Of a DNA stretch of 64,000 nucleotides, positions 1 to 10,289 are shown in pieces. The translations under genes and the position numbers were made by a program. The stretch is from positions 94,731,412 through 94,795,411 of the forward strand of contig NC_088171.1 of NCBI RefSeq assembly GCF_028769735.1, written 5' to 3'. A model generated the notes under the pieces. The model was not told the origin of the DNA. It ran no database searches and was given only the letters and a program-made list of their open reading frames with translations. Positions within the stretch are counted from its first letter, which is position 1. The number at the start of each line of letters is the position of its first letter. Source of the DNA: Zonotrichia leucophrys gambelii (lineage: Eukaryota; Chordata; Aves; Passeriformes; Passerellidae).

Positions 1-1560
1 TACACCGGATGGGAAATGTCAGTCACTCCTCCACCTTCCAAACAGTCACAGATCAAACAGTGTCACCACCGGAGAGGACTACTTTTCTCTCTTGCTCTCC
101 CTTTTTTTTCTCTTCCACAAATCGAAGATTCTTCTGCTACTAAATATAACGCAAACACATTTTTTATCATGGATTTTTTTTTTGCTGATCTCGATCTGCA
201 ACAGAAGAAAAAAAAAACCCAAAAAACAAAAAACAACACACACACACAAAAAATTTGCCAAAACCAAGAAAAACCCCGGAGAGTGTGTGCAGAGAGGGAG
301 GGGGGGAGGAAGAAAAGACATTCACTGAGTGGGACAGATTAACGTGAACTGTCCCCCCCCCTAAACTCCTGGGAGAGAAAGAGATCCACTCTCCCTCTCT
401 TCTCTTTTCACTGAAATATAACACACATTCGGATCCCAGGGCTCTCAGACAGTCTCAACTGATAGACAGACACATCGAGCTGCTTTTCCTGCTTCAGTTT
501 GTTACTCCTCCTCCTCTTGCCCACGTCACCCTGACAATTACAAATAGGTCTCACACAAACCCATACCTGTCAATCTTTTTAATTGCTTTGTTTTCATTTT
601 TTTCCCTTTCCCAGAGCTAAACAATATGACAAAAAAAAAAGTCTTAATACAGCACGGCATAAAAGATTCCTCATGTGAGACACGCGTTGAGGGGGTTGTT
701 ATTATAATCCACTTGCTGAAGTGCTGCGCAAGACGCATGTGCTGATTTAACTTCAGCAAAGGTCTTCTTCCAGCAAACTTAAAAAGAGAAAGGGAAAAAA
801 AAAGAGGCAGGCAGGAGATGATACTTCGCCGTGGCACACGTCTACCCAGCATTGAATTAAAAATGATTTATGGGAGATTACAGTTCATCCTTACTTTAAA
901 ATACCAACAGATTGCAGAGCGAGAACTGCAGCATATGAAACATACTGCTAATACATTTTGCACAGTATGTGTCTGGGGATTTATATAATGTTAGCTGCGA
1001 GAACAGAAGGGTTCTTCCCTTTTTTTTTCTTTTTTTTTTTTTTTTAGTCAAGAAAGCAAATAAAAACTACCCAGCTGATTCCTAAAGGAAAGCACTTGGA
1101 ACTGCAGTTTTGTTCTTTTTCGGGCAGAAGGGGATTTTCTTTCTTCTTATTACCGCACAATTAAGCATTGAGCTGTTTATACTGGTAGGATGGAGTTAAT
1201 TCTGGGAACTATACGCGACATCAATGCAACATCTCTATTATATTGCCTTTCTCCACGCAGTTGTACCAAGTTGGGATTGTTGGCTCTATCACAACATTGA
1301 CTTCGGTCCCTTCACCCAGTTGATTCCCTGCGCAGGTTCCCTCACCCAAACGTAACCTACAAAGAGAGATGACTAATTTTTTTTTTCTTCTTTTTTTTTT
1401 TTTTTTTTTTAAGAAGAAAGAAAGAAGCAAGGAGGGGAAAGGAGGGCGAGATTTTCTGGCAGTATCAGGGATCGGGGGAAACCCCTGCGACCCAAGCCAA
1501 CTGACAGCAGCCTGTTACCCTTCCCCTCCCGGCAGGACAGCGACGGCGGGAAGAGCTTCG
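1..1560. other. 5' flank of PTGR3, no gene recognised
   Basis: The stretch is rich in simple sequence: a CA/A-rich patch near 205-255, polypyrimidine stretches around 85-115 and 360-410, and poly-T runs near 1019-1045 and 1379-1410. Short open frames on both strands are low-complexity (poly-F, poly-K) and look like chance. In human the next gene on this side, TSHZ1, is transcribed away from PTGR3, so 5' untranslated or promoter sequence of a minus-strand TSHZ1 could lie here. I looked on the minus strand for the known N-terminal coding exon of TSHZ1 and did not find it. Confidence 0.5.
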
Positions 1561-3450
1561 CCCGTTTAAATCCCCTCCCGCGGCAGGCGCAGAGCCGCCG
1601 CCGCCGTCTCGGGGTTGATTCGTAGCACCTTGCGAGGAAGTGAAACGTTTCGCACGGAAGGGGCGGAGCGTCCGCCCGCGGGCAGCGGCTCCTCGGCGGC
1701 GGCTAATAACAACATTAGGAGATTAGCTGCAACTTCTCCCCACTTCTCTAACCTTTCCTGGCCGATAATTTACCGTGCTTTCTTACTACTCTTTTTTTTT
1801 TTAAATTCCCTTTTTTTTATCTTTTTTTTTTTTTTTTTTTTTTTTTTGGTAGGGAGATACCCTCTTTTTGTGAACTAAAGAACGGGGTGGGGGGGCTAAT
1901 CCGAGGCGTTTCTCTCTGTCCGTCTGTCTATCCTCCCCTCTCCCCCTCGCCTGTTTTTAAACCCCTTAGTTAGAGGCAGGGTGCAAATTAAAAGCCACCA
2001 CCACTACCATCTCCTTTAGGAGATACTCCGGCCCGCCGCACACCTGCCTGGCTGGCAAGGCAGAGCAGGCAGGCAGGCAGGGACTAGCGGGACGGACGGC
2101 CGCGGGAGCGGGCCGGCCTCGCCCCTCGGTAGTGCCCGCGGCGGCAGAAGACGAGCGGCTGCTGCAGGGGGACCATCTTGCCGCTGCTCCTCCGGCGACG
2201 TCTCCGTGCGGCGGAGGGGCCGGCTGGGAGGGGAGGGAGAGCCTGCTGCTCGGGGGCTCTGTTTACGTACACACATAGCTGCGAGCGGGGAGTTTCTCCT
2301 GCCGGCGCGTCCTGCGAGCTGCCTGGAGAATCCCATTCGGAGCTCTGCCGAGCGGGGCGGGAGAGGAGAGCTGAGGCAGGGCATGAGTTTTAGCGCGAAA
2401 AGCGGCGCTTCGCTGAGCTCCCGGGCAGCGCGGTGGTGGTGGCGGCAGCAGCCGTCCTGCGCCGCGGCAGCTCCTGCCTGGTCCTTCGGCGGCAGCTGGT
2501 CGCGGCCCATCCTGGACATGTCCTACTCCCGTCAGTTTCTGGATTTCCAGGGCTCGTCCATCCCCAGCTCCATGAAGAAGCTGGTGGTGACGAAGCTGAG
2601 CCAAAACTTCAGGGAAGCGGTCACCCTGCAGCAGGACTCGCCCGTGCCACTCCCGGGAGACGGAGACCTCCTGGTCAGGAACAGGTGAGCCCCCGCCCGC
2701 CCCCCCCGCGCCGCGGCCCCGCGCCCCCGCCGACTCCTGGCGCCTTGTGGCCTGCTCTCTCCTCACTTCGGAAACCGGCTCCAAAGTTGTACCAGCCGCC
2801 ATCTGGCGACTGTTAATTTCATTTTATTGTTGTTGTTTTGAACGGCTGGTGCTACAGCTCTGTCACCCTTATCCACGTGTGTGGGGGTGACACTTCCTCC
2901 TCCTGTGGCGGGGCTGCGTGTGTTTGTCTGTCTGTGCGCGCTGCTCCCGGCGTGCGCCTGCCCGAAGGAAGAGAGAACACCCCAGGGCCCATGTGCCAAA
3001 GGGGGGGCGGGGGAGGGGGGAAGAGGCGAGTGTTATGTTCGGGCAGTGCCAAGGAGCAAGGAGGGAGTGAGACAGAGGAAGTGCTCGCAGGGCCCCTCCC
3101 TGGGGCCTGCCCGAGCTCGTTACACGCACGTCGTGCCCGGGGCATGAGTGTGTCCCCGGCGCACCCGCACAGCGCCCCGGCTGCGCGGGCGGGCCTGGCC
3201 CGGCCGCTGTCTCTCGGCGCGGCCCCGCTGCCCCTCACGGCGCTCTGCGGCCTCGCCCCCGCGCAGCCGTGACTCACCGGGGAGGCCGCGGCCGGGCCCG
3301 CCGCCCGGGCAGCCCCGGCACCACCCCCAGCCCGGCGCGCCGAGCGGAGGGGGCAGGGCGGCCCGCGGCCTCCCTCGCAGGACGCAGGCCCGCTGTTGTT
3401 GGTGGCTTTTAGAGAGGAGCCGGGTCGGGCGAAGTGTGAGGAGGTGACAT
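1560..3450. promoter_or_regulatory. CpG-island promoter of PTGR3, probably bidirectional
   Basis: CpG dinucleotides and G+C rise abruptly near 1560, and dense CpG continues through coding exon 1 into the first 750 bases of the intron. No TATA box lies at a sensible distance upstream of the ATG. GC-box-like sequences occur at 1660-1668 (ggggcgg) and 2353-2361 (ggggcggga), and an ETS-like cggaag precedes the first. At 2171-2184 the minus strand reads gcggcaagatggtc, which resembles a YY1 element. This is the usual make-up of a housekeeping CpG-island promoter, and divergent initiation towards a minus-strand neighbour is plausible. The exact start sites cannot be read from sequence. Confidence 0.75.
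2383..2684 (+). CDS. PTGR3: PTGR3 (ZADH2) coding exon 1: leader and N-terminal part of prostaglandin reductase 3
   Basis: This exon encodes residues 1-100 and two bases of codon 101. The ATG at 2383 is the first ATG in this frame (a G at -3 gives a fair Kozak context); the frame is open further upstream but only through non-ATG codons. Residues 1-44 are rich in Ala, Ser, Arg and Trp with no acidic residue, like an organelle presequence. From Met46 the protein reads [18 protein letters not shown], then [17 protein letters not shown] and [13 protein letters not shown], the N-terminus of the PTGR3 family (human equivalent MSYARHFLDFQG, from memory). A second possible start is the ATG at 2518 (Met46). 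The exon ends AACAG before gtgagc, so Arg101 is completed by the first base of exon 2. The leader before Met46 is 45 residues, against about 14 in the human protein as I recall it, so the start is less certain than the rest. Confidence 0.9.
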
Positions 3451-6419
3451 TTTGTTTAGCATAATGCTCCGTAAATCCCACGTCCGGCGCGGTGACCAGC
3501 TCGCCGTGAAATGAAGACTTCGAGAACCAAACGTGCCTCCCCCCACAGCTGTATCCATAAAACCTGTTTGTTCTCGGTGCCTCTTTCCTAGACGCCGTCC
3601 TTCCTTGCGTAAAACTAAGTCTATTGAAGTTCAGGGGTTTCTCTGCTCACGAGGGGATGCCAAAACTCCGGGAACTTTGGAGCAGACTGCTTGGCTGGCA
3701 TGGGAGGAGAGCAGCGCTCTCAGGTTCTTGTCAAGCAAGGGAATCATAGTAACAAATAGTTTGCCATGTTCGCCGTGGGAGTTTAAATGTATTAAGCAGC
3801 ACTAAGTTGGCTTGAGAGCAATGCTGCGAGGTCTGCTAGGGCAGTGTGTGACTCTGTGCGTATGTGTGACATGTATGTATGACATGTATGTGTCCATATG
3901 CAACACACAAATACAGGGCAAAGAAGTGATAAGGAGAAAGAGCAGGCGTTCTTCCAGGAGCTGACCAGAAAGCTGATGTGGCGCTTTAATTCGATGCTGA
4001 CATCTCCCACTGGGATTTCTGAGACCCAAATTCCCTCCAAACCTCGGCAGTGTAAGACACTGTGTTGCTGCATCCACTAATGACTGAAACAGTAATGGCG
4101 TGCAGCAGCCATCCGGCTGGAGTTAAATTCCTTTCTGTGGAAGAGGTCGAAAGACTTTGAGATACAAGTAGCAAGTACTCTGCTTGGGTGATGCAAGGCT
4201 GAGCGACATCCTTGTTTCTCAACTCCCCTCCCTCCCACACATGCACTTGGAGCTTTTCTCATCCAACTCCCCCGCCTGCCCTCCTGTAAATTTTTAAAAT
4301 TTATTCCTTTTTTTTTAACAGCTTCCAATGTAACTCTTCCCATCTCCCTCTCCTCCCTCCTTTTGCTGGGTGGGCTCCTGGGTGCTCGTGGGACATGCAC
4401 ACTTCATGGTAAAAGGGCTCGTACCACGCTAAAGGCAGGAGCTGGTCCACAGATTCAGGCAGGCAATTGCTGGGCTTTAACACATCAGCCTGTCACACAC
4501 ATGTTCCTCTACTGGTACACATGCCTGTGTGGGGATGAAGGGGAGGAAGAGGTGAGTGATGAAGTCTAGATGTAGAGTTCATACATTTTGTATTACTTGT
4601 GGCATTTCTTCTGTCTTTACTGTTCCTTTCTGAAGAATATCATAGAAGACACAGAATTACATTACTGTAAAACATTCACTGTGTACAAGCTGCAGCAAGA
4701 AGCAAGTTCTGAATGTTTTCCCCTCTCTCTGTCAGTCTGGAAAAGGACTATCCCATCCTGAAGGGATGAGTCCCTGACTATTTAGTTTTTTAAGAAAACA
4801 AACAACCAAGCTCAAATACAACTATACATTTTCTTATAGGTAGAAGCATACAATTAAAAACAAAACAATGAAATACTTGGGTTCCAAGAGGGCATTTTCA
4901 GATTTGTTCATTTTAGTCCCAGTCACGCCCATGAATAGTATTAATTGCTTTGAGCTTTTCATGCAAAACAATCGTCATTCACCACAATAAAATCTGGTTT
5001 GGGATTTATGGGAATAGGAAATTAAAATCTGTGTGTGGATAGATATTTTAAAATAAGATGCAGTTAGGGGAAACTTTCTTCTGCTTTAGAGAGCTACGCC
5101 AGCAACTCTTATTTCTACTTTTTATACAGAAAAAAATAAGCCATCTTTTACTCAAAAATCTTTCAGAATTAGAAATTAATTTAAGCTATTTTTTTTTTTT
5201 ACTTTGACTCTGTGTAGTAGAGAAAGGGGAGGGGAAATGGTGATAAATCCTTAGTGAAGCCATTTAAGTTTTGTATGTCTGTTTGTCCTGTTTTCCGGGG
5301 GGGGGGAAGAGAGGGGCGGGTGTGGAAGCAAGGGTTTTCCATTTCGTGTCAGGACAAGGGCCTAAGGCTGTGGAGGTTTGGTCCTTCTTAAAGTTGTTGG
5401 AGGATTTTCGAGATTTTATTGATGAAGTGACACATTTCATTGCCAAAGTAACTGTAAGAATTTACTTTTGGGCTGGAAGATGGGAACAAAGTTTTTAGAA
5501 AAGGGAGTAAGAGGGGTTGAGAAAGTTTCTTTTTTTGAACCAGGGGACTAATGGGATGGGTCCCAGTGGGAAAAGTAGAGGGCTATTCCTGCTGGGTGTT
5601 TGGTCTAAATAATGTTTTTCTTGCATAGTGCTGGTTTGGATGACTTTGTTTTGTCTGTGTTTAAGGCTGTGATGCTGGTTTTCGGTGTCTCGCTCTTTGT
5701 TGTGGTACACAAAACAGCATTTCTTCCCCCGGCAGTGTCCTCCTGTTTTCTATAATAAACAGTACGAGGGGTTTCAACACTGCTTAGTATAAATAAAACG
5801 GGTGACTCAATGTGCACAATTATTTCGAGAAAAGCCAATCTCAGGCTTTTTTCACACCCTGCCCCAGGTTTGCATCTTGAAATGAAAGGGGCAAAGCTCA
5901 ACTAGTAACTTCTAAATTAAAGCACAGATTTAAAGTAAGAAAGTGAATGAAGGCAACACAAAATATCTGGAAGGTGTCTTAAAACCCACTAGCACCCTAA
6001 GTAATTGTTTCTTCCATGCTCTCTACTTTCGTCGGTCTCGGAAGTTAGTAAACTGATCTTCAACTTGTAATTCGTACTTTTTCCTACTTTTAAAAGCAAA
6101 ATAATCTGTGAAACTGCACGCACATCCTACCACCTCACTTCTGTCAGCTGGAATGACAAGGCAAATTAGACGCTATGTTTTAGTCCAGACGGTGCGTATG
6201 ATTGTTTTAATGTGCAAGGAATCTAAGACTAAACAATCTTGTTAAAAAAAAAAGGGGGGGGGGAAGAAGCCCTTACAACGCGACCAGGAGTTTTGAGTTT
6301 GCACACAATAAAAAGGAGGTTTAAAAAAAAATAGGGGGGGAGGGCTAGACAGCAGGCTGCGCTGATTAATAGTGATGAACCCAGAAGCCCAGGGAGCATC
6401 ATTTCCCGTGGCACGGCCG

Positions 6420-7140
6420 CCCCGCAGAGACGGTGTGTGTGTGTGTGTGTGTGCGCACGGGTGAGTGTGCGGGGGCAGGTGGCGGCCGGCCCCGCGGAGA
6501 GCCCGCATCCCCTGCCCGGCGCGGCGTGAGCGCCCGGGCAGCGCCGAGTTGCGCTCCCCGCAGCCGCACGCACAAGTTCCCTGCCGCCCGGGCGGGGAAG
6601 GGTTCGCATCCTCTCCGGCTGCGGAACAAAAGCAGCGGTGCGTGTGCGGGAGCCCTGCTCGGCAGGCGCCCGGCCCCCCGCACGACTTACCCTTCCCCGC
6701 ACGCAAAGTTTTTGTCCTCGGAGTGTTTGGTTGTGCTACCTGCCTTTGTGCTCCGGCCGCCAGCGTGCAGCGCCGAGAAGGGGAAGGTCTTAAAACCAGG
6801 GGGGCTTGTTCTGCTGTCGCTGCGCTGCCTGCCCGTGTCGGGGAGCGCTGCCCTCCGCGTCCTGCCCGGGCAGACGAGCGCCGGGAGCGGGAGCAGCGAG
6901 CTGAGCCCAGCGGGGAGCCCGGACCTCCCTTGCGGCTGCGGGCCGGGGCACAGCGGGCGCCCCGGGCTGGCCTGGCTGCCACCGAGAGCCCCGGCTGGGC
7001 GAAGCCGTGGGGCCGGTGAGGGGGCGAGCGCTGCTCTCACCGGGCTCCCACCCTCCGCTGCCCTCCACAGAAGTTGGGGTGTGAGAGCGGGAGGAAGCTG
7101 GTGCAGCGCCGGCACGTCTCGCCTGGCGCCCGAGGGACAC
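6420..7140. promoter_or_regulatory. intronic CpG island, candidate alternative or antisense promoter
   Basis: A GC-rich, CpG-dense block of about 700 bases starts just after a (GT)n tract at 6433-6454 and is flanked on both sides by AT-rich intron. Strong splice-donor matches occur on both strands: acgg|gtgagt at 6461 on the plus strand, and gaagg|gtaagt on the minus strand (reverse complement of bases 6685-6695). Long open frames on both strands follow from the high G+C and match no protein I know. A plus-strand transcript from here could splice to PTGR3 exon 2, where the first in-frame ATG is Met185, inside the catalytic part. A minus-strand transcript would run towards the expected TSHZ1 side. 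Function is inferred only from composition and splice motifs. Confidence 0.5.
6433..6454. repeat. (GT)n microsatellite
   Basis: About eleven GT units mark the left edge of the intronic CpG island and run into gcgcac, giving alternating purine-pyrimidine sequence. Confidence 0.95.
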
Positions 7141-8499
7141 GGGAAGCTACAACTCCGTTACCAATTTTTATACATCTTTTAGCACTCCTGTACGGGAGTC
7201 ACCGCAGAGCGGGATAATAGAAGATTTTTTGTATCTGCGGACAAGACTTAGGCATTTTTTGTTGCGGCAGAGCGGCGAGTTAAAGGCAGGATTACGGAGA
7301 GCTACAGACACTTTTGCCTATTTTATGCCTGGATATGTTTACGCTTACGTGTCTTTTTATACAAAACGTTGGTGAAAGTTTGAAGCTCCCCATGCTGTAA
7401 AGAATGAAGAATATCAAAAGGAGCAAAGCGGTTTTAGTTCTCCCCGCTCTGTATGCAAGCAATTTAAAACTACACACATATACGAGCTGAGCTTGTTGCT
7501 AACTGCAACAATGAAAAGTGCAGTTTGCCTACTTCTGCAGCTTTTGCATGGTGTCAAGTACACCTTTTAGGCTGTCACATCCACACACAGTAACAGTCCT
7601 GGCATGTGCCGTTTCATGTGTTTCTTTTTTACATTTTCCAGTTAGCAGAGCCTTCCCCAGTCTCGCTTCTCTTGCCTGTGTACATAGTTACTTTAAAAAA
7701 AGATCTTTGTATTTGAGCTAGATCATAACTTAGGAATTATCTCCTAGCACTTAATCGAGTTATGAGTATATCTTTATCTTTCTCTAAAAAAAAAAAAAGC
7801 CATCCATTTTCACCTGTTAGAGGTCAGTAGGACTTGATATTCAGTTTTACAATTTTACTCCTTCTCTGCAAGGTTGTTTTGATGTGTTGCAAGTAATTTA
7901 TATAAAGAAAAATATTTTAACATTGACATTAGCTACATCAAAAGGCAAATTTGCTTCAGTGACTCCATCAATTAAAAAGTACTTGCCTACAGTAACATGA
8001 CCTTGCAAATGACATCGATAGTTAATATGATCATTAGTCATTAACAGTATTATTATATTCAAAAATATAAATTTGTTGCCAGAATCCACATATTTACTGC
8101 TCTGCATGTTTCATTCTTCTGTGTTTTGAAATCTTGTATGAAGTGGTCAGTTAATTTTCACACTTTAATCTTTTACAGATTTATTTTCAACTTCTTTAGC
8201 TTGGTCAAGTGGACCTAAGGAAAATATAAGGGATTTTGTTTTGTTTTGGGTTTGGGTTTTACTTTTTACAGCTTCTTGTTGTTTCTTTTTGTTTAGAAAA
8301 ATTGTCTGTAATTCTAGAATAACAGAATGGAAACTATGGAAGTCTGATGAAAGTAATCTTTGGAGTCTGCTCGTTATTCAAATATACAGATAATTAGAAC
8401 AAGTCTTGTACTTATCCCACAAATTTGAAAATAAGGTTTCTCATACGATGAAAACTTGGTAAGGAGTAAATCTCTTAAAACATTTTTGTTTTCTTCTAG

Positions 8500-9424
8500 A
8501 TTTGTCGGCATCAATGCATCTGATATAAACTACTCAGCTGGTCGATATGACGCCTCAGTTAAACCCCCCTTTGATATAGGCTTTGAAGGTGTCGGTGAAG
8601 TGGTAGCGTTAGGACTCAGTGCTAGTGCAGATTACTCCGTGGGTCAGGCTGTGGCCTACGTGAAAGCAGGTTCCTTTGCTGAGTACACAGTTGTGCCAGC
8701 CAGACAAGCAGTCCCTCTACCCTCAGTGAAACCCGAGTTCCTCACTTTAATGGTAAGTGGCGCAACTGCATACCTCAGTTTGAAAGAGCTGGGAGACCTG
8801 TCTGAAGGCCAGAAGGTTCTGGTGACAGCAGCAGCTGGAGGAACGGGCCAGTTCGCTGTGCAGCTTGCAAAGAAGGCAAACTGCCATGTAATCGGAACCT
8901 GCTCCAGTGATGAAAAGGGTGGCTTTCTGAAATCTATTGGCTGTGACCGTACCATCAACTACAAAACTGAAAATGTCGAATCTGTGCTTAGGAAGGACTA
9001 CCCCGAAGGTGTGGATGTGGTGTATGAATCTGTTGGAGGAAAGATGTTTGACTTGGCTCTCAATGCCTTGGCTATCAAAGGGCGCCTGATAGTTATTGGG
9101 TTTATCGCTGGCTACCAAAACCCCACTGGCCTCCAGCCCGTTAAAGCAGAGTTATTGCCAGCAAAACTATTGAAGAAGTCTGCTAGCGTCCGGGGTTTCT
9201 TCTTGAACCATTACCTTTCTGACTACAAAATGGCTCTGCAGCATTTGCTCAAGATGTATGAAAGAGGAGACCTGGTTTGCGAGGTGGACTTTGGAGACAT
9301 GTCTCCTGAGGGCAAGTTCACTGGCTTGGAATCTGTATTCCGTGCTGTAGATTACATGTACATGGGAAAAAACATTGGAAAAATTGTAGTTGAATTACCT
9401 CACTCTGTCAACAGTAAGCTGTAA
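8500..9424 (+). CDS. PTGR3: PTGR3 (ZADH2) coding exon 2: catalytic and nucleotide-binding region, PTS1 SKL end
   Basis: This exon encodes the rest of Arg101 and residues 102-408, then TAA at 9422-9424. PTGR3 is a 15-oxoprostaglandin 13-reductase: it uses NADPH to reduce the C13-C14 double bond of 15-keto prostaglandins and belongs to the medium-chain dehydrogenase/reductase superfamily (zinc-type fold without catalytic zinc). Visible features are the N-terminal catalytic-fold signature [13 protein letters not shown] (106-118) followed by [18 protein letters not shown] (122-139), the glycine-rich Rossmann loop [11 protein letters not shown] (209-219), GRLIVIGF (295-302), [17 protein letters not shown] near the end, and the C-terminal peroxisomal targeting tripeptide SKL (406-408). 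There are no frameshifts or stops. The length from Met46 is 363 residues, as expected. Only two coding exons are needed, the usual PTGR3 arrangement. The family assignment is secure; the substrate is inferred from the family. Confidence 0.97.
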
Positions 9425-9549
9425 AAACAGAACAATGATATAAATCAGAAGAGAGAAAATGGGCACTTTATGCCTCAGATTTACTAGAAACAATTTCTTT
9501 TTTTAAGCTTAGTAATGGATATTATATTAAAAAACAGCATTAAAGTGTT

Positions 9550-9555
9550 AATAAA
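9550..9555 (+). terminator. proximal poly(A) signal AATAAA
   Basis: A canonical AATAAA lies 125 bases after the PTGR3 stop codon. It is followed within 15-45 bases by a strong G/T-rich downstream element (gggttggctggg, then tttcgtttgtttgttttta), the expected layout for efficient cleavage near 9570. Confidence 0.55.
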
Positions 9556-10120
9556 AAGGGATGGGTTGGCTGGGTTTTTTTCGTTTGTTTGTTTTTATTT
9601 TCTTAGAAGTGTTTAAATCAGTGGCTGTAGCAGGGACATAATGGGCCTGTGTTTGATATTGTCACTTAGGTTAGCATGAGACAAGAACATTGTTCTTGAC
9701 AGAATAAGTCTTGATGCAGAGGCAGATTTAGTCTGTCAGCCTGATTTGATAAGACTTCATCTGTAGTTCACCTCAGAAAAAAAAAATCTTTCAGCAATTT
9801 TGATTCCCTGATTTAAAAATAAAATTGTTAGAACAAGAATAAGTAAAGAATTGTATCTTTGGGTTGCTCTATTAATCTTTTGAAGTTTCTAGGAAAAAAA
9901 TGCTCTTGATTTTCTGTCACAAACATGATAATCATAATTCAGTTGCATCATGGATCATAGTAATATTCCTTGACTGGTTACACAGGGAAATTTATCCTCC
10001 AATTCTGACATGTCAGTAATATTAAGCAACTTGACTTTTTTTTTTAATCCTGTCTTTCATAACTATAAACAACTGCGCAATTTTCTTTTAAATCTTTAAC
10101 TACCAGTTGCAATGTAGTCT

Positions 10121-10152
10121 CATTTTGTTGCCTTTTCATTTTGTTGCCTTTT
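10121..10152. repeat. 16-bp perfect tandem duplication
   Basis: Two adjacent copies of cattttgttgcctttt, followed by the start of a third (cattttcc). Confidence 0.9.
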
Positions 10153-10257
10153 CATTTTCCACTGTTTATTGTCCAGTCTCCCCTTTAGTCAGCTATTGGA
10201 ATGGGATTTTGAGCCATGTTCATGTGTGTTCATGCCCTGTATATTTTTTGAAGATAA

Positions 10258-10263
10258 AATAAA
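10258..10263 (+). terminator. distal poly(A) signal AATAAA
   Basis: AATAAA sits in gataaaataaagtttttaaa and is followed by moderately G/T-rich sequence (atttgtggc, tgtttcttggtg). It could end a longer 3' UTR isoform. It is weaker in context than the signal at 9550. Confidence 0.4.
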
Positions 10264-10289
10264 GTTTTTAAAGCTATTTAAATATTTGT

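Larger units (their letters stand above)
2685..8499 (+). other. PTGR3: PTGR3 intron 1 (GT-AG, phase 2)
   Basis: The donor is acag|gtgagc at 2685 and the acceptor is ttttgttttcttctag ending at 8499, with a good polypyrimidine tract. Joining 2684 to 8500 restores AAC AGA TTT GTC (Asn-Arg-Phe-Val), matching the family. The first 750 bases belong to the promoter CpG island. From about 3500 to 6200 and from 7200 to 8450 the sequence is ordinary AT-rich intron with small simple repeats: a tgtatgtgacatg-type patch at 3855-3900, a G run near 5299-5307 and an A run near 7785-7798. A separate CpG island at 6420-7140 is listed on its own. I see no repeat element or nested coding gene. Confidence 0.9.
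9425..10285 (+). other. PTGR3: PTGR3 3' untranslated region (extent uncertain)
   Basis: The sequence is AT-rich and non-coding directly after the stop. Two credible poly(A) signals lie in it, so the UTR is either about 140 bases or about 850 bases. A 16-bp motif (cattttgttgcctttt) is perfectly duplicated in tandem at 10121-10152. More AATAAA words occur at 9818 and 10621, but without an obviously better downstream context. Confidence 0.6.

Noticed and set aside
2206..2382. Open extension of the PTGR3 frame upstream of the chosen ATG
   Set aside because: It starts with GTG and contains no ATG before 2383, so it is taken as 5' untranslated sequence.
2016..2519. Minus-strand open frame of 167 codons overlapping PTGR3 exon 1
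   Set aside because: A by-product of high G+C in the CpG island. Arg/Pro/Ala-rich composition, no family resemblance, and it lies antisense to a secure exon.
6242..7182. Long open frames (up to about 249 codons) on both strands of the intronic CpG island
   Set aside because: Low-complexity Pro/Arg/Ala/Gly translations expected in GC-rich DNA. No domain, and both strands are equally open.
8656..9118. Minus-strand open frames antisense to PTGR3 exon 2
   Set aside because: Shadows of a conserved coding exon on the opposite strand.
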